A DNA stretch of 64,000 nt from NCBI GenBank assembly GCA_902635665.1, contig CACPOX010000003.1, positions 1 to 64,000 on the forward strand. Reading direction: 5' to 3'. Origin of the DNA: an uncultured Pelagibacteraceae bacterium (lineage in GTDB: Bacteria > Pseudomonadota > Alphaproteobacteria > Pelagibacterales > Pelagibacteraceae). Positions 56,204 through 64,000 of the stretch are shown here, one piece after another (position 1 is the first letter of the stretch; every line of letters starts with the position of its first letter). The notes beneath the pieces were generated by a model, which saw nothing but the letters and a program-made list of their open reading frames with translations, was not told the DNA's origin and made no database searches. The translations under genes were made by a program, and so were the position numbers.

Positions 56204-58869
56204 CTTTTTATGTTTTTCTTAATTTCTGCTTGTGCAGCAGCTAATCTTGCAATCGGGACTCTATATGGTGAACATGAAACATAATCTAGTCCCACTTTAG
56301 CACAAAAATTTATACTAATTGGATCACCTCCATGCTCCCCACAAATTCCTAATTTTATATTTTTATTTTGATTTCTTCCCTTTTGAACAGCAATTTCAAC
56401 TAGTTCCGATACACCTTCATCAATAGAAACGAATGGATCAACTAAAAATATTTTATTATCTAAATAATCATTCAAAAATTTTCCACTATCATCTCTGCTA
56501 ATTCCAAAAGTAGTTTGTGTTAGGTCATTTGTTCCAAAACTAAAAAATTCTGCATACTTAGCAATTTCTTTAGCTTTTATTGCTGCTCTAGGCAATTCGA
56601 TCATTGTGCCTACTAAAAATTCTATTTTCAATTTATGTTCTTTTTGCACTTGGCTTGCAGTTCTAATTACTAAATCTTTCAATATTTTTATTTCAGCCTC
56701 AGTCGATACAAGAGGAATCATTAATTCTGGAAATGCAGATTTTATTTTATCTTTTTTAAGTTCTGCTAGAGCTTCAAAAATTGCTCTACATTGCATTTCA
56801 TAAATTTCAGGAAAAGATATCCCTAGTCTACAACCTCTATGTCCTAACATTGGATTTTGCTCATGAAGCTCGTCAATTCTTGACTCAACCTCTTTAACAG
56901 GAAGATTAAGTATATTGGCAACCTCGTTAATTTCCTTATTCGTACGAGGTAAAAACTCATGTAATGGTGGATCCAGCAACCTTACCGTGACTGGTAATCC
57001 ATTCATAATTTTAAAAATATCTATAAAATCTTTTCTTTGATGTGGTAACAATTTTTCTAATGCTATTGCTCTGTCCCCTTTTGTTTTTGATAATATCATC
57101 TCTCTTACAGACAATATTCTTTCTTCATCAAAAAACATATGTTCAGTCCTGCAAAGTCCAATACCTTCTGCACCAAAGTCTTTTGCTGTCTTGGTGTCTT
57201 TTGGTGTCTCTGAATTAGTTCTTACTTTTAACTTTCTATAATTGTCAGCCCAAGACATTAACTTTGAAAAATCACCAGAAAGTTCTGGTTTCACAGTTGA
57301 AACGCTTCCAGCAATAATTCTACCAGTTGAACCATCTATAGTAATGATATCTCCCTCTTTAATTTCCATAGAAGAAGTTTTAAAAGCCTTGTTTTCATAG
57401 TTAATATCAATTTCACTCGATCCTGATACGCACGGTCTTCCCATTCCTCTAGCAACAACTGCTGCATGACTTGTCATTCCTCCTCTAGCTGTCAAAATTC
57501 CTTTTGCAGCATGCATTCCCTGTATATCTTCTGGAGAGGTTTCTACTCTAACCAAAATTGTATCTTGCATCATTGCAGTTAGTCTTTCAGCCTCCTCAGA
57601 TGTAAATACAACTTTACCACTGGCTGCTCCTGGTGATGCTGGTAGACCATTTGCTATTACATTAATTGAGCTTTTTTCATCTAAAGTAGGATGTAAGAGT
57701 GTATCAAGAGAGTTTGGGTCAATTCTTAATACAGCTTCTTTTTTAGAAATTAATTTTTCTTTAACCATATCGACTGCAATTTTGACTGCTGATTTTGCAG
57801 TTCTTTTTCCTGATCTAGTTTGAAGCATCCATAGTTTGTTGCTTTCGACTGTAAACTCTACATCTTGCATATCTTTGTAATGCTTTTCTAATTTTTTTAA
57901 AATTATTAGAAGTTTTTTAAAAACTTTTGGCATAGATTCTTCCATTGATAATTCATTTACTTGTGCATCTTGCCTAGCTTTTTTAGTAATATATTGAGGT
58001 GTCCTTGTGCCTGCTACAACATCTTCACCTTGAGCATTAATTAAATACTCGCCATATATTTCATTCACTCCATCTGATGGATTTCTTGTAAACACAACCC
58101 CAGTTGCACAATCATCACCCATATTTCCAAAAACCATTGACTGAACATTTACCGCGGTTCCCCACTCACCTGGGATTTGGTTTAATTTTCTATAAACTTT
58201 TGCCCTGTTACTTTCCCAAGATAGAAATACAGCACTTATTGCTCCTAATAATTGATCGTAAACATCTTGAGGAAAATCTTTTTTAGTCTTCTCTTTTACT
58301 GTTCTTTTGAAGTCTTGAATTAATCCATCCCAATCACTTTCATCTAGATCTGTATCTAACAAAACTCCTTTCGTTAGTTTATAATTTTCAATCAATTCCT
58401 CAAAATGATAACCCTCAACACCCATAACCACATTTCCATACATTTGAATAAATCGCCTATAACTATCTTTTGCAAATCTTCCATTCGAAGTTTTGGCAGC
58501 TAAAGCTTGAACTGTTTTATCATTTAAACCCAGATTTAGGATAGTATCCATCATACCTGGCATAGATACTCTTGCTCCTGATCTAACAGACAACAAAAGT
58601 GGATTTTTTAAGTCTCCAAATTTTTTTGAAACATCTTTTTCTATCAATTTTAATTCTTTTTTAATTTGAAAAATTAGATTTTTATTTAATTTTTTTTTAT
58701 TCTTATAAAAAATTTCACAAACTTTAGTTGATATTGTAAAACCTGGAGGTACTGGTAGACCCATTCTCCCCATTTCAGAAAGATTAGCACCCTTTCCCCC
58801 TAAAAAATTTTTTGGGTTTTTAATTTTTTTACTGTCTTTAGAATTAAAATTTAGAATAAGTTTTTTCAT
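56200..58869 (-). CDS. ppdK: Pyruvate, phosphate dikinase
   Basis: 889 aa, full length. The N-terminal nucleotide domain has GGKGANLSEMGRMGLPVPPGF. The phosphohistidine is in GGMTSHAAVVARGMGRPCVSG, and the C-terminal PEP domain has LCRTEHMFF and GICGEHGGDP. It interconverts pyruvate and PEP with ATP and phosphate. It overlaps glyS by 4 bp; this marks the return to core genes after the island. Confidence 0.96.
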   Translation of the reverse strand: MKKLILNFNSKDSKKIKNPKNFLGGKGANLSEMGRMGLPVPPGFTISTKVCEIFYKNKKKLNKNLIFQIKKELKLIEKDVSKKFGDLKNPLLLSVRSGARVSMPGMMDTILNLGLNDKTVQALAAKTSNGRFAKDSYRRFIQMYGNVVMGVEGYHFEELIENYKLTKGVLLDTDLDESDWDGLIQDFKRTVKEKTKKDFPQDVYDQLLGAISAVFLSWESNRAKVYRKLNQIPGEWGTAVNVQSMVFGNMGDDCATGVVFTRNPSDGVNEIYGEYLINAQGEDVVAGTRTPQYITKKARQDAQVNELSMEESMPKVFKKLLIILKKLEKHYKDMQDVEFTVESNKLWMLQTRSGKRTAKSAVKIAVDMVKEKLISKKEAVLRIDPNSLDTLLHPTLDEKSSINVIANGLPASPGAASGKVVFTSEEAERLTAMMQDTILVRVETSPEDIQGMHAAKGILTARGGMTSHAAVVARGMGRPCVSGSSEIDINYENKAFKTSSMEIKEGDIITIDGSTGRIIAGSVSTVKPELSGDFSKLMSWADNYRKLKVRTNSETPKDTKTAKDFGAEGIGLCRTEHMFFDEERILSVREMILSKTKGDRAIALEKLLPHQRKDFIDIFKIMNGLPVTVRLLDPPLHEFLPRTNKEINEVANILNLPVKEVESRIDELHEQNPMLGHRGCRLGISFPEIYEMQCRAIFEALAELKKDKIKSAFPELMIPLVSTEAEIKILKDLVIRTASQVQKEHKLKIEFLVGTMIELPRAAIKAKEIAKYAEFFSFGTNDLTQTTFGISRDDSGKFLNDYLDNKIFLVDPFVSIDEGVSELVEIAVQKGRNQNKNIKLGICGEHGGDPISINFCAKVGLDYVSCSPYRVPIARLAAAQAEIKKNIKS

Positions 58870-60935
58870 TGATGGGAGTCGATTAGAGAAAAATTAACAT
58901 AATTGTTAAACGTTTTACACATCATTTGGATTAGTTCTAGCCTATTTTTCTTTATTACCGGGTCATCTTCGTTCACAATAACGTTATCAAAAAAGTCAAA
59001 AACTTCTCTTTTCACGCTAGCTAAATTATCCAATGTTTGAACATAATTTTCATCTTTATTTATACTTAAAAAATATTTTTTTAATTCACTAATTTTTTTA
59101 AATAAGTTTTTTTCTAACTCAGTTTTAAAAATACCAGGGTCAGTTGTATTTGATAATTCTATTTTTTCATTTTTTAATTCACTATCTAAAATGTTTGATG
59201 CTCGTTTATAGCTTGCAATAATATCTAAACCATCTGGTTTGGTGATTATTCTATTTAAATGCTTTGCTTTATTAAAAATAATAACTGATTGATCTAAGTT
59301 AAAAGAACTAGTTGATGCTTGAATTATATCATTTCTAACATTTTGTTCCTTCATGTAGTATTTTAGTCTTTCCATTAAAAAATCTGATAATTCTTTTTGT
59401 AAAAATTTATTTTCAACCTTAAAGCCTTGATCAAAATACAGGCTTGAAGAATAATTAATTAAATCTTTTATTTTAAAATCTTTTTTATTTTCAACTATTA
59501 TTCTTATTACCCCTAATGCAAGTCTTCTTAGAGCATATGGATCTTTAGAACTTGTTGGCTTTTGATTTAAACCAAAAAAACCAACTAAAGTATCTATCTT
59601 ATCAGCCAGTGAGAGGGCTATGCTAAATGGTTTTTTTGGAACTCTTGAACCTGAACCTGTAGGTAAATATTGCTCACTTATGGCCAACACTAAATCTTTA
59701 TCAAAACCTTGTGCGTTAGCAAAATAACCTCCCATCACACCTTGAAGTTCTGGGAATTCACCCACTAATTCTGATAATAAATCGACTTTGCAGATTGATG
59801 CCGATAATTCAACTTTTTCTTTACTTATTAAAAGTTCATCAGAGATCATTCCACCCAATTTTCTCATTCTTTGAGCTTTATCAAAATAAGTTCCTAATCC
59901 TCTAAAATAATTCATAGATTTTAAATCAGTAACTTTTTTGACCATGTTTTGGGATTTATCTTTTTTCCAAAAAAATTCTGCGTCCCTTAATCTTGCCTCA
60001 ACTACTCTTTCATTTCCTAATTTGATTAATCCCTTTTTATCTTTTTTATTCGCAACTACTAAAAATTCGTTCGTAATATTTCCTTTAATATCAAATATAG
60101 GAAAATATTTTTGATGATATTCCATGGTAATAATTAATATTTCTTTAGGAATATTTAAAAATTTTTTATCAAATTCGCAAAGAAGGATATTTGGTTGATC
60201 TGTTAAATCAACAACCTCATTAAGTAACTTGGGGTTATCTTGAATCTTAATATTTTTATTTTTCAATATATTGTTAAATTTTTTTTCTATTAATTTTTTT
60301 CTTTCGTTATGATCTATAATGATGTCTATTTTTTTAAAAAAACTTTTATAATTTTTAAATTCTAAGAACGACTTTTTATTTTCCTCAAATTCTTTATCAA
60401 TAAAAGTTGAATTAGAAGATTTTAAGTGATGAAAATTAAAATTTAACTTTTTTTTATCAAATACAGCTATAATTGACTTTAATGGTCTACCCCAATTTAG
60501 ATCAAAAGTTCCCCAATACATTGATTTTTTCCATTGAATTTTATTCAATAATATTGGGATAAATTCCTCTAACAATTCATGTGTGTACAATTTTTTTGAT
60601 TTTGTCTTAAAAAAATGAAATTCTCCTTTGTCAGTTTTCTTCTGGTAGAGATCTTTTTTTAAAATTTTATTTGATCTAACAAACCCCTCTAGCGCTACCT
60701 CTGGCGACTTAATATTTGGACCTTTTATCTCCTCAGATTTTAGTACAACATTTTTTTGAACACCTTCAAACAATACCACTAGTCTGTTTGGTGTTGAGTA
60801 TGAAGACCCTTTTTTAAATAAAATTGATTTTTCTAAAAATAAATCATTAAAACTTTTAAGCAAATTTTCCCTTAAATTTTGTTGAAGGTTTGAAGGTATT
60901 TCCTCACTAAATAATTCTAAAAAAAACTCCGACAT
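58866..60935 (-). CDS. glyS: Glycyl-tRNA synthetase beta chain
   Basis: 689 aa, the usual size. N-terminal FFLELFSEEIPSNLQ, middle LCEFDKKFLNIPKEILIITMEYHQKYFPIFD, and ALSLADKIDTLVGFFGLNQKPTSSKDPYALRR are GlyS hallmarks. It forms the alpha2-beta2 enzyme with GlyQ, encoded directly upstream with a one-base overlap. Confidence 0.96.
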   Translation of the reverse strand: MSEFFLELFSEEIPSNLQQNLRENLLKSFNDLFLEKSILFKKGSSYSTPNRLVVLFEGVQKNVVLKSEEIKGPNIKSPEVALEGFVRSNKILKKDLYQKKTDKGEFHFFKTKSKKLYTHELLEEFIPILLNKIQWKKSMYWGTFDLNWGRPLKSIIAVFDKKKLNFNFHHLKSSNSTFIDKEFEENKKSFLEFKNYKSFFKKIDIIIDHNERKKLIEKKFNNILKNKNIKIQDNPKLLNEVVDLTDQPNILLCEFDKKFLNIPKEILIITMEYHQKYFPIFDIKGNITNEFLVVANKKDKKGLIKLGNERVVEARLRDAEFFWKKDKSQNMVKKVTDLKSMNYFRGLGTYFDKAQRMRKLGGMISDELLISKEKVELSASICKVDLLSELVGEFPELQGVMGGYFANAQGFDKDLVLAISEQYLPTGSGSRVPKKPFSIALSLADKIDTLVGFFGLNQKPTSSKDPYALRRLALGVIRIIVENKKDFKIKDLINYSSSLYFDQGFKVENKFLQKELSDFLMERLKYYMKEQNVRNDIIQASTSSFNLDQSVIIFNKAKHLNRIITKPDGLDIIASYKRASNILDSELKNEKIELSNTTDPGIFKTELEKNLFKKISELKKYFLSINKDENYVQTLDNLASVKREVFDFFDNVIVNEDDPVIKKNRLELIQMMCKTFNNYVNFSLIDSHQ

Positions 60936-61816
60936 TACTTTTGACTATCTAACCAAACGCCTGCTGCAGATTTTGTTATATCTCTTATTCTAGCAATATA
61001 ACCTGCTCTTTGTGCAACACTAATTGCACCTCTTGCATCTAATATATTAAACACATGACTGGCTTTTAAACATTGATCATATGCTGGTAAAGAAATTTTT
61101 TTTTCTACCAAAGCTTTTGCCTCGGACTCATGCATTTCAAACATTCTTAAAAGAGTTTCTACATTCGCATATTCAAAATTATATGATGAAAATTCTTTTT
61201 CAGCTTGATGAAAAACTTCGTGATATTTTACACCTTCATCATTCCACAATAAATCATAAACATTTTTTTCTTTTTGAGTGAACATACAAATTCTTTCCAA
61301 GCCATAAGTGATTTCAACTGATACAGGTTTACAATCAAATCCAGCCATTTGTTGAAAATAGGTGAATTGAGTAATTTCCATTCCATCACACCATACTTCC
61401 CATCCCAATCCTGCAGCACCTAATGTTGGACTTTCCCAATCATCTTCAACAAATCTTATATCATGATCATTATGATCTATTCCTATGGTTGATAAACTAT
61501 TTAAATAAAGTTTTTTTATATTTTCAGGAGAAGGTTTAATTAAAACCTGAAATTGATAATAGTGTTGCAACCTATTTGGATTATCTCCATATCTCCCATC
61601 TGTAGGTCTTCTTGATGGTTGTACATAAGCCGCTTTCCATGGTTTAGTTCCAAGTGATCTTAGGGTAGTAGCTGGATGAAAAGTTCCTGCACCAACCTCC
61701 ATATCGTACGGCTGAAGAATAATGCATCCTTTTTTACTCCAAAATTTCTGAAGATTTAAAATTGTTTCTTGAAATGTTTGAATTTTTTTTTTTTCTTTTT
61801 TTGCTTTAGAAACCAT
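60935..61816 (-). CDS. glyQ: Glycyl-tRNA synthetase alpha chain
   Basis: 293 aa from ATG at 61816, which has GGCAGAGAT before it; an ATG 8 codons earlier has no ribosome-binding site. Class II motifs: [47 protein letters not shown] and [21 protein letters not shown]. It activates glycine. The start overlaps the S49 peptidase stop. Confidence 0.95.
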   Translation of the reverse strand: MVSKAKKEKKKIQTFQETILNLQKFWSKKGCIILQPYDMEVGAGTFHPATTLRSLGTKPWKAAYVQPSRRPTDGRYGDNPNRLQHYYQFQVLIKPSPENIKKLYLNSLSTIGIDHNDHDIRFVEDDWESPTLGAAGLGWEVWCDGMEITQFTYFQQMAGFDCKPVSVEITYGLERICMFTQKEKNVYDLLWNDEGVKYHEVFHQAEKEFSSYNFEYANVETLLRMFEMHESEAKALVEKKISLPAYDQCLKASHVFNILDARGAISVAQRAGYIARIRDITKSAAGVWLDSQK

Positions 61817-62612
61817 ATCTCTGCCAAATTGATCTTTCATCTAAAATACTTGCTATTTGATCTACCTGATTGCTAGATGTGGAAAGTTTTTGACTTAACC
61901 ATCCTTTTGATTTTTCAAATTTTTTAATAGTTACATCCTCACCAAATTTTTCTTTTAATATTTCATGCGCGTTACCTATTCCATCAATTAATCCTAAACT
62001 TTTTGCTTTACTTCCTGACCAAAACTCTCCTGAAAAAAGCTCTACTTCAGATTTATTTAATTTTGGACCTCTGCTTTTTTCAACAATATCTATAAAATCT
62101 TTATGAAGATCCAATTGAATATTTTTTAGTCTTTCAATATCTTCATTTTTTTCTTCTAAAAATGGATCAAGTGTACTTTTGTTTTTACCGGCGGTATGGA
62201 CTCTTCTTTGAACTCCAATTTTTTTTATCAACTCGGTAAATCCAAAGGAAGAATATATAACTCCTATAGATCCAATAATTGAACTTGAATTTGCATAAAT
62301 TTCGTCTCCAGCACAAGAAATCAAATAACCTCCTGAAGCCGCTACATCTTCAGCGAATACAATAACTTTTTTTTTGTGTTTTTTTGCTTGTTGTCTAATA
62401 AAACTGTAAATTAAATGAGATTGAACTGGTGACCCTCCTGGAGAATTAATTGATATAGCAACACATGCCGCTTTTTTCAGAGAAAAAGCCTTTTTAATTA
62501 GTTCTTCTTGACCCGCAAAATCTATACCTTGTTTAAATTTTCCAGCATTACCAATAACTCCACTTAATTTTAAGTGAGAAACAATTTTTTTCTTTTTAAA
62601 AAAAGAGAACAT
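61806..62612 (-). CDS. S49-family signal peptide peptidase (SppA/SohB-like)
   Basis: 268 aa, the short form. The catalytic Ser is in [17 protein letters not shown] and the Lys in [11 protein letters not shown], with [12 protein letters not shown] earlier. No clear N-terminal membrane helix is seen, unlike most SppA. It digests cleaved signal peptides or membrane proteins. Confidence 0.88.
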   Translation of the reverse strand: MFSFFKKKKIVSHLKLSGVIGNAGKFKQGIDFAGQEELIKKAFSLKKAACVAISINSPGGSPVQSHLIYSFIRQQAKKHKKKVIVFAEDVAASGGYLISCAGDEIYANSSSIIGSIGVIYSSFGFTELIKKIGVQRRVHTAGKNKSTLDPFLEEKNEDIERLKNIQLDLHKDFIDIVEKSRGPKLNKSEVELFSGEFWSGSKAKSLGLIDGIGNAHEILKEKFGEDVTIKKFEKSKGWLSQKLSTSSNQVDQIASILDERSIWQRYGF

Positions 62613-62726
62613 AAGTAAGTCTTATAGAATTATTTATTGAATATAAAGACTACTTATAATTGAAGAAAATGGTGCGTCAATTGATAAGTAATATATATAA
62701 ACAAATTATACTAATTTAAAAAAGTT

Positions 62727-63740
62727 ATGGGAACAGTTGTACAGCTTAAAAATCAGATAAATGATTCATATTTTCAGCTCAAAGACTCAGTTGAAGAAAA
62801 ACTCATTTTGACCGAAGAAAAAATAAAATCAAAATTGTCTAGCGAAGTACAGTTAGTTCAAAAAATGACAGATTATCACATAGAAACTGGAGGAAAAAGA
62901 CTAAGGGCATTATTAACCTTGGGTAGTGCAAAGTTATGCGGTTACTCAAAAGGCTCTAGAGATATAAATTTAGCTGCATGTGTTGAATTAATCCATAGTG
63001 CAACATTAATGCATGATGATGTAATTGATGAAGGCACTGTTAGGAGAGGAAAAGAAACATTAAATAAAGTTTGGAACAATCATTCGTCAGTATTAATAGG
63101 AGATTATTTATTAAGTAGATGTTTTGAAATTATGGTAGAGGACGGAAACTTAGAAGTTTTAAAATTATTATCCTCTACTTCATCTAAAATTGCTCAAGGA
63201 GAAGTTCTACAACTTCAACACAAAGGTGAAGTTGATATGCTAGAAGAAACATATTTAAAAATAATCTCAGCTAAAACTGCTGAGTTATTTGCAGCAGCAA
63301 CTAAAGTTGGTGCAATTTTATCTGGTGTAGAAAATAAAGAAAAAGATGCTTTAGAATTTTATGGAAGAAACTTAGGATTAACTTTTCAAATAGCAGATGA
63401 CACACTAGACTATAATGCTGAACTGAAACTATTTGGTAAAAAAATTGGTCAAGATTTTTTTGAAGGAAAAATTACCTTGCCAATAATATTACTTTTTCAA
63501 AAATTAGGAAAAGATGAAAAAAAAATTCTTTCAAATATGTTTAAAAAAGATCTAAGAACAAAAGATGATTTTAATGAAGTTATTTCTTTTATAAATAAGT
63601 ATAAAATAATTCAAGAATGCTATCAAAAAGCACAACACTATATAAATTTGGCTTCAAATTCTCTAAGTATATTTAAAGATACTAAAGAAAAAAATATTCT
63701 TAAAAAGTTAACATCATTTAGTTTATCAAGAAATTTTTAA
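62727..63740 (+). CDS. ispB: Polyprenyl diphosphate synthase (octaprenyl type)
   Basis: 337 aa. The first Asp-rich motif is LMHDDVIDEGTVRRG and the second is FQIADDTLDY, with GGKRLRALL before them. It makes the long isoprenoid chain for ubiquinone. The call of chain length rests on overall similarity to IspB. The 3' end overlaps the convergent pdxH fragment by 4 bp. Confidence 0.9.
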   Translation: MGTVVQLKNQINDSYFQLKDSVEEKLILTEEKIKSKLSSEVQLVQKMTDYHIETGGKRLRALLTLGSAKLCGYSKGSRDINLAACVELIHSATLMHDDVIDEGTVRRGKETLNKVWNNHSSVLIGDYLLSRCFEIMVEDGNLEVLKLLSSTSSKIAQGEVLQLQHKGEVDMLEETYLKIISAKTAELFAAATKVGAILSGVENKEKDALEFYGRNLGLTFQIADDTLDYNAELKLFGKKIGQDFFEGKITLPIILLFQKLGKDEKKILSNMFKKDLRTKDDFNEVISFINKYKIIQECYQKAQHYINLASNSLSIFKDTKEKNILKKLTSFSLSRNF

Positions 63741-64000
63741 GGACTTAATAAAGACTTTATCCACTTTCCTGAATTATCTTTATTATATTTTAATCTCTCA
63801 TGAATTCTGTTTTCGCCATCTAACCAAAATTCAATACTATCTGGAGATAAAATCCAGCCGGACCAATTACTTGGTCTTGGCACATCTGCTTTGTTGCTAA
63901 ATTTTTTTTTGTAATCTTGAATAGATTTTATCAACTGGTCTCTTGAATTTAATTCCTCACTTTGCTTAGAAGCCCACGCTCCTATTCGACTTTCATATGC
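63737..64000 (-). CDS. pdxH: Pyridoxamine 5'-phosphate oxidase, C-terminal part (cut by window end)
   Basis: 88 codons are visible and the frame stays open to the window edge. SRIGAWASKQSEELNSRDQL and then DVPRPSNWSGWILSPDSIEFW, NRIHERLKYN and W..SLLSP are the PdxH C-terminal signature. It makes pyridoxal 5'-phosphate with FMN. The start lies outside the window. Confidence 0.9.
   Translation of the reverse strand, partial: AYESRIGAWASKQSEELNSRDQLIKSIQDYKKKFSNKADVPRPSNWSGWILSPDSIEFWLDGENRIHERLKYNKDNSGKWIKSLLSP

Noticed and set aside
62613-62726. Promoter of ispB
   Set aside because: TTGATA and TATACT occur but with about 20 bp between them; too weak to list in such AT-rich DNA.

Overview
The window looks like a piece of a SAR11 (Pelagibacterales, Alphaproteobacteria) chromosome. 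The DNA is very AT-rich, genes are packed with 1-17 bp overlaps, and ABC importers with periplasmic binding proteins dominate. The tmRNA gene is circularly permuted (acceptor piece first, then coding piece), as in Alphaproteobacteria, with a readable tag ANESYALAA. No rRNA or tRNA gene was seen.

Layout. 1-4.6 kb: a plus-strand catabolic operon (TPP enzyme, 'amino acid synthesis' family protein, alpha/beta hydrolase, aldehyde dehydrogenase). 4.7-19 kb: two complete branched-chain-amino-acid-type (Liv) ABC systems. Between them on the minus strand lie AzlCD, a CsiD/GlaH-type 2-oxoglutarate oxygenase and a ProC-like reductase. 19-20.3 kb: a LysE exporter behind a terminator-like leader hairpin, and divergent small genes (TIGR03643-like, glutaredoxin). 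20.3-25.9 kb: a minus-strand operon of DadA-like oxidase, EamA exporter, D-2-hydroxyacid dehydrogenase, histone-deacetylase-family amidohydrolase, MsrB and YbiU-type oxygenase. 26-33 kb: rod-shape genes mreB-mreC-mreD-mrdA-rodA behind leuA. 33-38.3 kb: a dipeptide-type ABC importer with a fused double ATPase. 38.4-46.3 kb: ilvC-ilvN-ilvB, miaA, a Do-type protease, and a DUF2065 protein with hflC-hflK. 46.4-48.1 kb: mrp and thyX, then ssrA. 56.2-64 kb: ppdK, glyS, glyQ, an S49 peptidase, a polyprenyl synthase and partial pdxH.

The stretch from tmRNA to ppdK (48.4-56.2 kb) is a genomic island. Its first 2.7 kb is divided by five more copies, perfect to degenerate, of the 3' end of the tmRNA coding piece. 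Each interval holds only one or two small genes, mostly secreted or membrane proteins. One copy is a perfect 24-bp direct repeat of the tmRNA end. Another seems to keep a decayed 9-codon tag frame plus stop. No integrase is present. This resembles a cassette array or stacked integration scars built on a tmRNA attachment site, and it is the main candidate for an undescribed system. Three island genes share an almost identical promoter (TTACAC or TTGTAC, 17 bp, TAAAAT) whose -10 box lies exactly 6 nt before ATG, suggesting leaderless mRNAs. The distal island carries a PQQ-type sugar dehydrogenase-like protein and a formyltransferase/beta-propeller fusion.

All product names come from reading motifs and family resemblance by eye. 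No database search was run.
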